A program made the translations under genes and the position numbers. A DNA stretch of 64,000 nucleotides from Prevotella sp. (lineage in GTDB: Bacteria; Bacteroidota; Bacteroidia; Bacteroidales; Bacteroidaceae): contig JALCDQ010000008.1 of assembly GCA_022641735.1 (NCBI GenBank), forward strand, positions 31,682 through 95,681, read 5' to 3'. Within the stretch, counting starts at the first letter, position 1. The number at the start of each line of letters is the position of its first letter. Shown here one piece after another: positions 45,243 to 53,972 of the stretch. The notes under the pieces were generated by a model. That model had not been told where the DNA came from, made no database searches, and saw only the letters and a list, made by a program, of their open reading frames with translations.

Positions 45243-45273
45243 TTGTGTAGTTTAAATATTTTTATTAATTTTG
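45243..45273 (+). promoter_or_regulatory. Promoter of SusC/D cassette 2
   Basis: TTG, 20 bp, TAATTTTG, with a predicted start near 45280. A standard-type promoter here means cassette 2 can be transcribed independently of the sigma/FecR pair. Confidence 0.65.
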
Positions 45274-45394
45274 CAATTGTTTTAGCATGAAATGAACTTC
45301 AAGAGGTATAGAAAAAGCAGCGCAGAACCTAACTATTATTAATACTTTAAGCCTAAACGCGCAACGCTTTCTTAGTCCTAAATAGCGATATTAT

Positions 45395-45407
45395 TGTCTA
45401 ACTTAAA
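45395..45407 (+). promoter_or_regulatory. Conserved 13-nt leader motif before SusC2
   Basis: Exact copy of the TGTCTAACTTAAA motif found before SusC1. Aligning the two leaders places the SusC2 start at ATG 45424. Confidence 0.4.
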
Positions 45408-45423
45408 TAAAATGTACAACATT

Positions 45424-48400
45424 ATGATCAAAAAGCAAACCAGTTTGCTACGGCTATGCTTTTCTGTGGTTTTGTTATTGAGTACAATGACAGCCTTTGC
45501 GGGTAATATAAGTCTCGCAACGCCTGAGTATGGTACACAACAAGCCAGCGATAAGCAAGTCAGTGGGCGAGTACTTGATGAAAACGGAGACCCTGTTATT
45601 GGCGCTACCGTTACAGTAAAAGGTACTCAGACAGCTACCGTTACAGATGTGGATGGTAACTTCTCTTTCAAGGTTCCGTCAGGAAGTACACTCGTGATTT
45701 CTTACTTAGGATATTCTCCTAAAGAAGTTGCAGCCAACGGGACAAACCTCACCATTAAGATGTCGCAGGACTCTCAGACGCTGAATGAAGTCGTCGTCAC
45801 TGCCCTCGGTATCAAGAAAGAGGCTAAATCATTGTCTTACAATGTGCAGCAGCTGAACAACGACGCTGTGACAAAGGTGCAGGATGCCAACTTCGTGAAC
45901 TCTCTGAATGGTAAGGTTGCCGGTGTGCAATTCAGTCAGAGTGCTGCTGGTGTTGGTGCTCAGACACGTGTCGTGATGCGTGGTGTGAAATCAATCAACG
46001 GCAACAGTAATGTGCTCTATGTGATTGACGGTGTTCCAATGCCGAACATCCAGTCTTCACAGCCGGCTGATATGTACTCAGGTTCAGGTTCTACAGGTGA
46101 TGCAGCAGCAAATATCAATCCTAATGATATTGAGTCTATCTCAGTGCTGAGCGGTCCTTCCGCAGCAGCTCTTTATGGTTCTGATGCAGCCAATGGTGTT
46201 ATCCTGATTACAACCAAGAAAGGCCAGCAGGGCCGTTTGGATGTTACTTATAGCGGCAGCTTCCAGTTCTCCCGTCCTTTCGTAACTCATAAGTTCCAAA
46301 ATACTTATGGCACTTCTTCTGCAGGCTCATTTGACAGCTGGGGCAGCAAGCTTACCACTCCAAGCTCTTATGACCCTAATGATTTCTTCCAGACAGGAAC
46401 AAACTTCGCAAACAATGTGAGCGTATCTACAGGTAACGATAAGAATCAGACTTATCTCTCTTTGGGTTCTACCAATGCTACGGGCTTGATTCACAATAAT
46501 AACTATGACCGTTACAACGTATCAGTCCGCAATACCTCAAAGTTTTTGGATGATAAGTTGACACTTGATTTGAACTATACGTTGTCTTCAATCAAGGAAC
46601 AGAACATGATTTCTCAAGGTCAGTATCACAATCCTCTGTACACACTCTATTTGTTCCCAGCAGGTGGAGACTGGCAGGGCATCCAATATTATAGCCGTCA
46701 GAACTTAAGCCGTAATCTTGAGACTCAGTATTGGCCATGGTTGGATCAGAATGAATTGATGGAGAACCCTTACTGGATAGCAGAAAAGGAACGCTTCATC
46801 AACCATAAGACCCGTAACATGCTGAACGCCTCACTGAAGTGGGATATCACCAGTTGGATTTCTCTTACCGGTCGTGTGAAATATGACAACAGCGATGACC
46901 GTTATGAGCAGAAGTTTGCAGCAGGCACTAAGACCTTGTTTGCATCTGACACGGGTTACTATTCTCTTCGTAATCTGAATGCAAGACAGCTCTATGCTGA
47001 AGCCTTTGCAACTATCAACAAGTATTTTGATCAAGAACGTTGGAGCCTCACAGCTGTATTAGGTGCTAACTATGACCAGCGTAACACCAAGTCTGAATTT
47101 GTAGGTGGCAACCTGAGCAAGGTTCCTAACAGTTTCACCTTAAATAATATAGACCCTTCAGATCCTAAGTTTAAGATGAATCAGGAATATAGCGAGCGCA
47201 GAGAGAAAGAAGCTGTCTATGCAAGTGCACAGCTTGGCTACAGAAGTATGGCCTACATCGATCTTACTGCACGTAATGACTGGTCTTCAGCCCTTTATCC
47301 AGCAGATGATTCTTACTTCTATTGGTCAGCAGGTATCTCCGGAATCTGGACGGATATCTTCCCACAGATAAAGAGCAATAACTGGCTCAATTACTTCAAG
47401 ACCCGTATCTCTTATTCAGAAGTTGGTAACGACCCTTCTCAGACTTACCTTACTATCCCTACTTACACTATCAATGGTGCAACTGGTCCTTCTCTTTCTA
47501 CATCTAAGAAGAACCCTAACCTGGATCCTGAGTTGACAAAGTCTTGGGAAGCTGGTTTTGACTTCGTGTTGTTCCGTAATCGTTTGAAAGTCAACGCTAC
47601 GTTGTATCGTTCAAGCACTTACAATCAGTTCTTCAACATTCAACTTGATCCATCATCTGGCTATACCAACTGGTGGGTGAATGGCGGTCGTGTAGATAAT
47701 AAGGGTGTTGAGCTCTCTGCACATTATAACCAGCCTCTTGGCCCTGTTCAGTGGGAGTCTTATTTAACATGGACACTCAACCGCAACAAGGTAAAGGAAG
47801 TGATAAACAAAGTTACTGATCCTGAGACCAATGAAGTCTATACGCTCGATGAGATGAACCTTGGTGGTTTCAATGGTACCCGCAACAAGATTGTGAAGGG
47901 TGGAAACCTTACCGATATCTATGTCCGCACATTGTCTACGGGTGAGCACGGTGAGATTTATGTAGATCCACAGGACCACTCTGTAAGAGTAAATGCCAAC
48001 GATTACGTATTGGCAGGTCATGCTACACCTAATTATACTCTCTCTTGGGGTAACAACTTCTCTTGGAAGGGATTCAACTTCGGCTTCCTGTTCAACTATA
48101 GAAATGGTGGTGTCGTAGTATCTCTTACCGAGTCACTGATGGACGCTTATGGAACATCTGTTGCCACAGCACAAGCTCGTGATAATGGTGGCGTAGTTAT
48201 AAATGGTGTTAACGGTATCACTCCACAGGGTTACTATCAGACCATCTCAAGTACTACAACGACGATTGCTTCTCAGTATGTTTACAGTGCAACTAACTTG
48301 CGCCTCTCTGAGTTGACTTTCGGTTATGATGTGCCAATCACAAAGGTTGTTCCATGTATTAAGGGAATGAGTCTTTCATTCGTTGCCCACAACCTTTGGA

Positions 48401-48528
48401 TGCTCTATTGCAGAGCTCCATTCGATCCTGAGCTCACTGCAAATACAGGTACCTATAACCAGGGTATTGACTACTTCATGCAGCCAAGCTCTCGCTCAAT
48501 GGGTTTCTCGGTTAAGGTTAAATTCTAA
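45424..48528 (+). CDS. SusC/RagA-type TonB-dependent transporter without STN (cassette 2)
   Basis: Outer-membrane oligosaccharide importer (1034 residues). The start is chosen by aligning its leader with that of SusC1; ATG 45412 is an alternative. The signal peptide is followed directly by the carboxypeptidase-regulatory-like domain ('GRVLDENGDPVIGATVTVKG'), then 'LNEVVVTALGIKKEAKSLSY', the plug ('RVVMRGVKSINGNSNVLYVI', 'LSGPSAAALYGSDAANGVIL') and the barrel ending 'MGFSVKVKF'. The plug is very close to SusC1, but the STN domain is absent, so it should not signal to FecR. Barrel loops diverge, suggesting a different ligand. Confidence 0.95.
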   Translation: MIKKQTSLLRLCFSVVLLLSTMTAFAGNISLATPEYGTQQASDKQVSGRVLDENGDPVIGATVTVKGTQTATVTDVDGNFSFKVPSGSTLVISYLGYSPKEVAANGTNLTIKMSQDSQTLNEVVVTALGIKKEAKSLSYNVQQLNNDAVTKVQDANFVNSLNGKVAGVQFSQSAAGVGAQTRVVMRGVKSINGNSNVLYVIDGVPMPNIQSSQPADMYSGSGSTGDAAANINPNDIESISVLSGPSAAALYGSDAANGVILITTKKGQQGRLDVTYSGSFQFSRPFVTHKFQNTYGTSSAGSFDSWGSKLTTPSSYDPNDFFQTGTNFANNVSVSTGNDKNQTYLSLGSTNATGLIHNNNYDRYNVSVRNTSKFLDDKLTLDLNYTLSSIKEQNMISQGQYHNPLYTLYLFPAGGDWQGIQYYSRQNLSRNLETQYWPWLDQNELMENPYWIAEKERFINHKTRNMLNASLKWDITSWISLTGRVKYDNSDDRYEQKFAAGTKTLFASDTGYYSLRNLNARQLYAEAFATINKYFDQERWSLTAVLGANYDQRNTKSEFVGGNLSKVPNSFTLNNIDPSDPKFKMNQEYSERREKEAVYASAQLGYRSMAYIDLTARNDWSSALYPADDSYFYWSAGISGIWTDIFPQIKSNNWLNYFKTRISYSEVGNDPSQTYLTIPTYTINGATGPSLSTSKKNPNLDPELTKSWEAGFDFVLFRNRLKVNATLYRSSTYNQFFNIQLDPSSGYTNWWVNGGRVDNKGVELSAHYNQPLGPVQWESYLTWTLNRNKVKEVINKVTDPETNEVYTLDEMNLGGFNGTRNKIVKGGNLTDIYVRTLSTGEHGEIYVDPQDHSVRVNANDYVLAGHATPNYTLSWGNNFSWKGFNFGFLFNYRNGGVVVSLTESLMDAYGTSVATAQARDNGGVVINGVNGITPQGYYQTISSTTTTIASQYVYSATNLRLSELTFGYDVPITKVVPCIKGMSLSFVAHNLWMLYCRAPFDPELTANTGTYNQGIDYFMQPSSRSMGFSVKVKF

Positions 48529-48549
48529 AAATGAAAGGATAAAATGATT

Positions 48550-50154
48550 ATGAAATCTATTATTAAATATACATTTATCGTTGCTTCGGTATTCGCTTTC
48601 GCTGCATGTACAGATAATTTCGAGAAAGACAACACCAATCCTTATGAGGCAACCGATGATATGTTGCAGACAGACAACCTTACTGTGGGTTCGTTCTTCT
48701 CTCAGATGGAACTTCGTATGGTTCCTTTCACAGCTGGTGGTCAGCAGGATGACTCTTATGGTTCTACTGGTTCATACCAACACTTCGAGGGCCTCTGCTC
48801 AGATTGGTATTCTGGCTATGTAGCTCCTACTGGAACATGGGCTAATGGTAACCACAACGGTAACTATTACTTTACAGGTACTTGGGGTAATTCTATGTAT
48901 AGCCAGAACTATACGCAGATTATGCCTGCATGGTCAAAGGTTAAGACTAATGCAGAGAAAAACAACACTCCTCAAGTGACTGCCCTTGCAACAGTAGTGA
49001 AAGTGTATGCCATGCATCGTGTTACTGACCAGTATGGTCCTATCCCCTATGTAAACTATGTAGCAGGAAGTATCAACAATTCCTTTAACAGTCAAGAAGA
49101 TGTGTATAAAAAGTTCTTCAATGAATTGGATAGTGCCATTGATGTGTTGACTCCGTTTGCATCGTCAGGTACCAAGATTCTTGAAAAATTTGATTACATC
49201 TATCAAGGTAATTCTAAAAAGTGGGCTAAGTTTGCAAATACTCTCCGTCTGCGTTTAGCTCTACGTGTTGTTTATGCTGACCCATCTCTTGCTCAGCAGG
49301 AAGCTGAAAAGTCTTTTTCCAGTACTGTTGGCTTCTTGGAAGATGCAAATGACCGCGCGACTATTTCAGGGGTTACAATCATGAATCCGTTGTGGGAACA
49401 GGCCTATAGTTGGAATGAGGAACGCATGAGTTCTTCTATGGATGCTTACATGAACGGATACAATGATCCTCGTCTCTCTAAGTATTTTGTAGCTGCTAAA
49501 GGTGATAGCAAATATCATGGCATTCGTCTAGGAATCAATATGGCAAGTGGAAATGCTGATTATATAGGTGATAAGATCTCTAATTTCAATATTTCTTCTA
49601 CCTCTACGATTCCTTATATGAGTGCTGCTGAGAGTTATTTCCTTCGTGCAGAGGCTGCATTACGTGGCTGGAATGCAGGCGGAACGGCTAAGGACTTCTA
49701 TGAGAAGGGTATTAAAGTTTCTATGGCTGAATGGGGTGTTACCTCTGGTGTGGAAGCTTATATTGCTAGCACCGCTCAGCCTGTGGCTTTCGTCGATAAC
49801 ACTGGCAAAGGCGGTGATGCCGCACAGCCAAGCACTATCACGGTAGCTTATGATGAAAAAGCAAGTTTTGAACAGAATTTGGAGCGTATTATTACTCAGA
49901 AATGGATCGCTAACTTCCGTATTTCTCCAGAGGGATGGGCAGAGTTCCGCCGTACTGGTTATCCAAAGTTGTTCCCAACGACTCGTAACAGCAACGCTGG
50001 AACTATTAACACTAATCTGCAGATTCGCCGTATGCCTTATCCTTCAACACTTTATGACAATAACAGTGCAGCCGTTCAGGAAGCTGTTAAATTGTTAGGT
50101 GGTGGTGACAATGGTGGCACAAAGCTTTGGTGGGACAAGAATCCTAATCACTAA
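48550..50154 (+). CDS. SusD/RagB-family lipoprotein (cassette 2)
   Basis: Glycan-binding partner of SusC2 (534 residues). ATG 48550 gives MKSIIKYTFIVASVFAFAAC with lipobox AFAAC. The layout matches SusD1: 'LATVVKVYAMHRVTDQYGPI', 'FANTLRLRLALRV', 'AAESYFLRAEAALRGW', 'IITQKWIANFRISPEGWAEF' and 'LQIRRMPYP'. It begins 21 bases after the SusC2 stop. SusD1 and SusD2 differ mainly in the ligand-facing middle region, so the two cassettes probably take different forms of a related glycan. Confidence 0.94.
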   Translation: MKSIIKYTFIVASVFAFAACTDNFEKDNTNPYEATDDMLQTDNLTVGSFFSQMELRMVPFTAGGQQDDSYGSTGSYQHFEGLCSDWYSGYVAPTGTWANGNHNGNYYFTGTWGNSMYSQNYTQIMPAWSKVKTNAEKNNTPQVTALATVVKVYAMHRVTDQYGPIPYVNYVAGSINNSFNSQEDVYKKFFNELDSAIDVLTPFASSGTKILEKFDYIYQGNSKKWAKFANTLRLRLALRVVYADPSLAQQEAEKSFSSTVGFLEDANDRATISGVTIMNPLWEQAYSWNEERMSSSMDAYMNGYNDPRLSKYFVAAKGDSKYHGIRLGINMASGNADYIGDKISNFNISSTSTIPYMSAAESYFLRAEAALRGWNAGGTAKDFYEKGIKVSMAEWGVTSGVEAYIASTAQPVAFVDNTGKGGDAAQPSTITVAYDEKASFEQNLERIITQKWIANFRISPEGWAEFRRTGYPKLFPTTRNSNAGTINTNLQIRRMPYPSTLYDNNSAAVQEAVKLLGGGDNGGTKLWWDKNPNH

Positions 50155-50186
50155 TTGTTGAACAATCATAAACAGAATATATTATT

Positions 50187-51224
50187 ATGAAAATTAAAAT
50201 ATTTTTCAGCGTGTTCGTTTTGACGGTCATGGCTCTTTCTCTCTCCAGTTGTAATAATGACATTGAGAAGGTCGAGATCCAGGATTTGTACAAGTACGAT
50301 TCACAATATTATGAAAATCTTCGTTCGTTTAAGAAGTCTCATCATGAGATTTCCTATGCATACTATGCTTCCTGGTCTAATACACAGAACCCGACCTCTT
50401 GGGGTGAGCGTTTCCTGGGTTTACCAGACAGTTTGGATATCGTAAATCTTTGGACTGACATTCCTACAAAGGAGAGTTATCCAACAGCCTATGAAGATAT
50501 GGTTTATTGCCAAACGGTTAAGGGTACCCGTTTTGTGATGCATGGTGATGCTTCTAACTATCATCATACTTTCTGGGATCGTGTCTGGAATGAACAGACC
50601 CAGCAGTTTGATTATGTTTACGAGACTACCAAGAATGCGACAACCGGTGAAGATGAATTTGTCCTTGATGAAAAGGGCGAGAAGAAGCACAAGATGATGA
50701 AGACTATCGGTGGTAACGAAGAGTCTCTCCGCTCTTATGCTCGTTGGGCTGTCGATACATTGGTACAGTGCGGTCTTGATGGCGTGGACTTCGACTTTGA
50801 AGGTTGGGGCGACGGAGATATGGGTATTGTTGGCGATGAGTGTAACAAGTACCTTGGACCTCAAGGAAAGTGGGCTGATAAGTTATTTATTGTAGACTTC
50901 TTCGGTGGCTCACCTTCTACTTGCGATAATTATTGTGACTATTTCATCCGTCAGGCTTATTCTTGGCAGATTGGATTCCAAACGGGTTCGAGTGGCCGTC
51001 CAGTAGACAGAACCGTGCTCTGTGAGAGTACTGGTGCTGAATCTAAAGATGGCGGTGTGAACGGCGCTATGGTCCGTGAGTATGCGGCCTTTGAACCAGC
51101 AAGTGGTCATAAGGGAGGCTTTGGTGCCTACTACTTGGACTACAACTACAAATCCCAGTCTGGCATCCCTTACAAGGAGTTCCGTGAAGCAATTCAGATT
51201 CAGAACCCTGCTTTAAACAAGTAA
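50187..51224 (+). CDS. GH18 endo-beta-N-acetylglucosaminidase-type lipoprotein (cassette 2)
   Basis: A 345-residue lipoprotein (MKIKIFFSVFVLTVMALSLSSC) with one GH18 barrel. DxxDxDxE is intact as 'LDGVDFDFEGWGD' with the Glu about residue 205. It aligns with the cassette 1 enzyme at 'RFLGLPDSLDI', 'KGTRFV' and the C-terminal 'GHKGGFGAYY' but has an insertion around residues 125-175 rich in charged residues, which would sit near the substrate cleft. That difference suggests another N-glycan class or accessibility. Activity is inferred from family and motif. Confidence 0.85.
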   Translation: MKIKIFFSVFVLTVMALSLSSCNNDIEKVEIQDLYKYDSQYYENLRSFKKSHHEISYAYYASWSNTQNPTSWGERFLGLPDSLDIVNLWTDIPTKESYPTAYEDMVYCQTVKGTRFVMHGDASNYHHTFWDRVWNEQTQQFDYVYETTKNATTGEDEFVLDEKGEKKHKMMKTIGGNEESLRSYARWAVDTLVQCGLDGVDFDFEGWGDGDMGIVGDECNKYLGPQGKWADKLFIVDFFGGSPSTCDNYCDYFIRQAYSWQIGFQTGSSGRPVDRTVLCESTGAESKDGGVNGAMVREYAAFEPASGHKGGFGAYYLDYNYKSQSGIPYKEFREAIQIQNPALNK

Positions 51225-51243
51225 CAATAAAAAAATTACAATT

Positions 51244-52464
51244 ATGAAATTTAAATTCAATATCATTTCGGTAGCTCTTCTGATGCTGACAGGCGGTATG
51301 ACGTTTACTTCATGTAATTCAGATGGCGATAAATTTGATTATGATAAAGCGGGGCTCTTCGTGTCTGGTACAGAGAACAACCCGATTGTCAAGTTTGTTG
51401 TCGAAGATACACCTGCAAGCTATTCTCTGACAGTGCAGTCTACCAAGAAAGTGGATCATGATGTTACATTGACATTAGCCGTTGATTCTTCTAAGGTCAA
51501 GGAATATAATGATGCAAATACAACCAGTTATTATGCCATCCCTGAGGGTGCCGTAGAACTGGATAACCCCCAGGTAACCATTTCTGCAGGTTCAGCTATC
51601 TCCACAGCTGCAACTGTTCGTGTGGTCAGCACAGACCAATTTGTAGAAGGCCGTACTTATGTCATTCCTGTAACAGTGACGGCTGTGAAAGGAACGGATG
51701 AGCCTCTTATTGAGACTTCTAAGACTATCTTCCTTCGTATCTCTCGCGTTTTGAATTTCTATTCTATTCAGGCAAATTCTGGAGCATCAAGTAACTTTAT
51801 CTTTGACAATCCGATTCCTTTGTCTACCTTTACTTATGAGGTGAAGATTTATCCACAAGGTTTGAATCGTCGTAATTATCCTCAGCGTTTCATGGCTCTT
51901 GAGCAGAATGATGAGTCTAAGTCATTGTTGCTCCGATTCAATGAGGCTAACTCTGATAATAAACTTCAGGTAATCCTTGCCGGAAATAAGTTTATTTCTA
52001 ACACTCAGTTTGAAAATGGACATTGGTATTTGCTTTCATTTGTTTATGATGGCAGTACGGTTTCCCTTTATGTAAACGGCGTGCTCGATACTTCTATTGG
52101 TGCTAAGGTGGATGGAATCAACTTCCAGCGTTATGAGATGGGTATGTCATGGGCAGGCTATACATCTCAGCAGTTCTTCTCACATCGTTTCTGTGAAATT
52201 CGCGTTTGGGATCGTGCTCTTTCAACTAGTGAAATAGCAGGTGGAATCTGTGGCGTAGACGCTCATAGTGATGGCCTTAAGGCTTATTGGAAGTTTAACG
52301 AGGGAACTGGTCATATCTTCAAAGATGCTACGGGTAATGGCTTCGATATGGATTGGAGTAAGTCACAACGTTGTCTTACTGAGTCTGGTAGCTTGCAGCC
52401 AACACCAGGTGCAGCCAACTCTATTAAATGGGTGAAAGATGATATCAATAAATGTGCACAATAA
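51244..52464 (+). CDS. DUF1735 + LamG-like surface lipoprotein (cassette 2)
   Basis: Probable surface glycan-binding protein of 406 residues (MKFKFNIISVALLMLTGGMTFTSC). It has a DUF1735 domain ('VKEYNDANTTSYYAIPEGAVELDNPQVTIS') and a C-terminal LamG/concanavalin domain ('WYLLSFVYDGSTVSLYVNGV', 'CEIRVWDRALSTSEIAGGI', 'GLKAYWKFNEGTGH'). It corresponds in position and architecture to 41333-42538, though overall similarity is modest. No catalytic residues are recognised. Confidence 0.88.
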   Translation: MKFKFNIISVALLMLTGGMTFTSCNSDGDKFDYDKAGLFVSGTENNPIVKFVVEDTPASYSLTVQSTKKVDHDVTLTLAVDSSKVKEYNDANTTSYYAIPEGAVELDNPQVTISAGSAISTAATVRVVSTDQFVEGRTYVIPVTVTAVKGTDEPLIETSKTIFLRISRVLNFYSIQANSGASSNFIFDNPIPLSTFTYEVKIYPQGLNRRNYPQRFMALEQNDESKSLLLRFNEANSDNKLQVILAGNKFISNTQFENGHWYLLSFVYDGSTVSLYVNGVLDTSIGAKVDGINFQRYEMGMSWAGYTSQQFFSHRFCEIRVWDRALSTSEIAGGICGVDAHSDGLKAYWKFNEGTGHIFKDATGNGFDMDWSKSQRCLTESGSLQPTPGAANSIKWVKDDINKCAQ

Positions 52465-52483
52465 TAATATGGAGGATTGAACA

Positions 52484-53470
52484 ATGAAAAAGAACTTTTT
52501 GAAATATTTTATTTTGTGTTTGACCGCTGTAACGGCATTGGTATTCTCTTCATGTAGCAGTGATGAAGCCTATGACTTTGTCGGTAATCCAAATAATCTG
52601 GCTTATTTGAGCATCAATGCAAAAAACACGCTTAGCTCTGCTGTAGTACATACTCCTGTGGGTGAATTTGGCGGTCTTGATTTCAAGATACCTGCTTTCA
52701 TCCAGCGTGCTGTCACAAAGGCTACTACCGTTTCTCTCGTTGCGGATAACTCCTTGATTGACGCATTCAATCAGAAGAATAGTACGGATTATGTGGCTCT
52801 TCCTGATGGATTTCTGAATCTTTCAGAAGCTGTGGCTCATATTAAGGCGGATACAGTGGCTACTTACGATTCTTTGAGAATCACTTTCAAAGATGGTGCT
52901 GACCTTTCCCAACTTACTGCTAAAGGCTATGTTGCTCCTCTACGTTTGAAAGTTGAGGGCGACGGTACTGCATCTGAAGACCGTGGTGTTGTCTATGTGG
53001 TAATTACTACAAGCACTTCTTTGATTAATGATTCACCAACAGGTCTTCTTGGCACTAAAGCTGATGACTCAAATTGGAAGTGTCTCTCTGCCGATGGCTT
53101 GGATGCCAATGCTTTCGCCACTGAGAATTGGTCATTCACTAAGAAGCAAGCCACGGCTTCCTTCGTGGTTGATTTGGGCGCTACTCATAAAGTTTCAGGT
53201 TATCTTGTTGGCTCTGACCTGATTAATAATGGTGAAATTGCGGTCAGTGAAGACAACAGCACTTGGACAACTCTTGGCTCTTTGCGTGGGCATAAGGGCG
53301 TTGACCAGTCAGAAGGTTGGTATACTTATACTTGGTATGTTCTTTATGGTGCTGTACCTGCTCGTTATGTAAAGGTAACCATGAATCTGAATACTGGCTA
53401 TTGGGGCTGGAATTACATACAATGGGGCTATTGTGTCATTGATAAGTTTGGCTTGACCTATAATGACTAA
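52484..53470 (+). CDS. DUF1735 + F5/8C-like surface lipoprotein (cassette 2)
   Basis: A 328-residue lipoprotein (MKKNFLKYFILCLTAVTALVFSSC). It has one DUF1735 domain ('VVHTPVGEFGGLDFKI', 'VADNSLIDAFNQKNSTDYVA') and a C-terminal discoidin-like domain ('ATASFVVDLGATHKVSGYLV', 'RYVKVTMNLNTGYWGWNY'). The cassette 1 counterpart has two DUF1735 copies, so one copy was gained or lost after duplication. Last gene of cassette 2, followed by a strong terminator. Confidence 0.88.
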   Translation: MKKNFLKYFILCLTAVTALVFSSCSSDEAYDFVGNPNNLAYLSINAKNTLSSAVVHTPVGEFGGLDFKIPAFIQRAVTKATTVSLVADNSLIDAFNQKNSTDYVALPDGFLNLSEAVAHIKADTVATYDSLRITFKDGADLSQLTAKGYVAPLRLKVEGDGTASEDRGVVYVVITTSTSLINDSPTGLLGTKADDSNWKCLSADGLDANAFATENWSFTKKQATASFVVDLGATHKVSGYLVGSDLINNGEIAVSEDNSTWTTLGSLRGHKGVDQSEGWYTYTWYVLYGAVPARYVKVTMNLNTGYWGWNYIQWGYCVIDKFGLTYND

Positions 53471-53496
53471 TCAGTAGATTCTTTATAATTAAATAG

Positions 53497-53536
53497 ATGA
53501 GGGTGTATCTTTCTTGATACACCCTCATTTTTTTTG
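53497..53536 (+). terminator. Strong terminator at the end of cassette 2
   Basis: A 13-bp perfect stem (ATGAGGGTGTATC / GATACACCCTCAT) with a 6-nt loop, followed by a run of eight or more T. Confidence 0.95.
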
Positions 53537-53637
53537 TTAGCTTGTTGCTGATCCATGACAATACAAAAGCCCATTCACTTATGGCTTTCAGCCACGATGA
53601 TAACGGCTAATGAGGGGCACGATAATGGTTAATGGAG

Positions 53638-53735
53638 GTTACAAATGCCATTTGTAACCACATTACACACGGCTTGTAATGAGGTTACAAGTAGCTTGTA
53701 ACGTGATTACACACTACTTGTAATCAGGTCATAAG
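53638..53735. repeat. 22-bp-period array E, variant half-sites (GTTACAAG class)
   Basis: Half-sites GTTACAAG/CTTGTAAC and ATTACACA/CTTGTAAT alternate with 3-bp gaps. Units start at 53638, 53662, 53684, 53706 and 53728 (first spacing 24, then 22). The same 22-bp register continues weakly on both sides: two units GATAAyGG near 53598-53637 and repeated CCGTTTTT/TCGTTTTT segments near 53736-53815. The half-site sequence differs from other arrays but the geometry is the same. Confidence 0.8.
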
Positions 53736-53920
53736 CCGTTTTTGTTGCCTTTATCAGCCGTTTTCATGCTTTCCGTCAGTCGTTTTTGAGGTTGTCATTG
53801 GTTGTTTTCGGATGTATGAAAAACCGTTATTGGGCATAGCTTTTGAGGCAGAGAGCCATGAATGGTGAAGTGATATTCAAAGTCTGAAAATGATAATTGC
53901 GAAGGAAAAAAAGAAAGATA

Positions 53921-53952
53921 TTTGCACTTTTAGAGGAAAAGTATTATCTTTG
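53921..53952 (+). promoter_or_regulatory. Promoter of the GH29 gene after cassette 2
   Basis: TTTG, 20 bp, TATCTTTG; the ATG is at 53973, giving a leader of about 14 nt. Confidence 0.72.
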
Positions 53953-53972
53953 TGGCAAATATCTATTAGAAC

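Larger units (their letters stand above)
44872..45423 (+). other. Gap between cassettes: terminator, array D, promoter, leader
   Basis: No gene. It holds the hairpin at 44923-44955, the 22-bp array at 44980-45064, the promoter at 45243-45273 and a leader of about 145 nt before SusC2 that ends with the 13-nt motif shared with SusC1. Confidence 0.6.
53471..53972. other. 502-bp intergenic region: terminator, long array E, GH29 promoter
   Basis: No gene. It contains the terminator at 53497-53536, the variant 22-bp array centred on 53638-53735 with degenerate flanks, and the promoter at 53921-53952. Confidence 0.6.
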
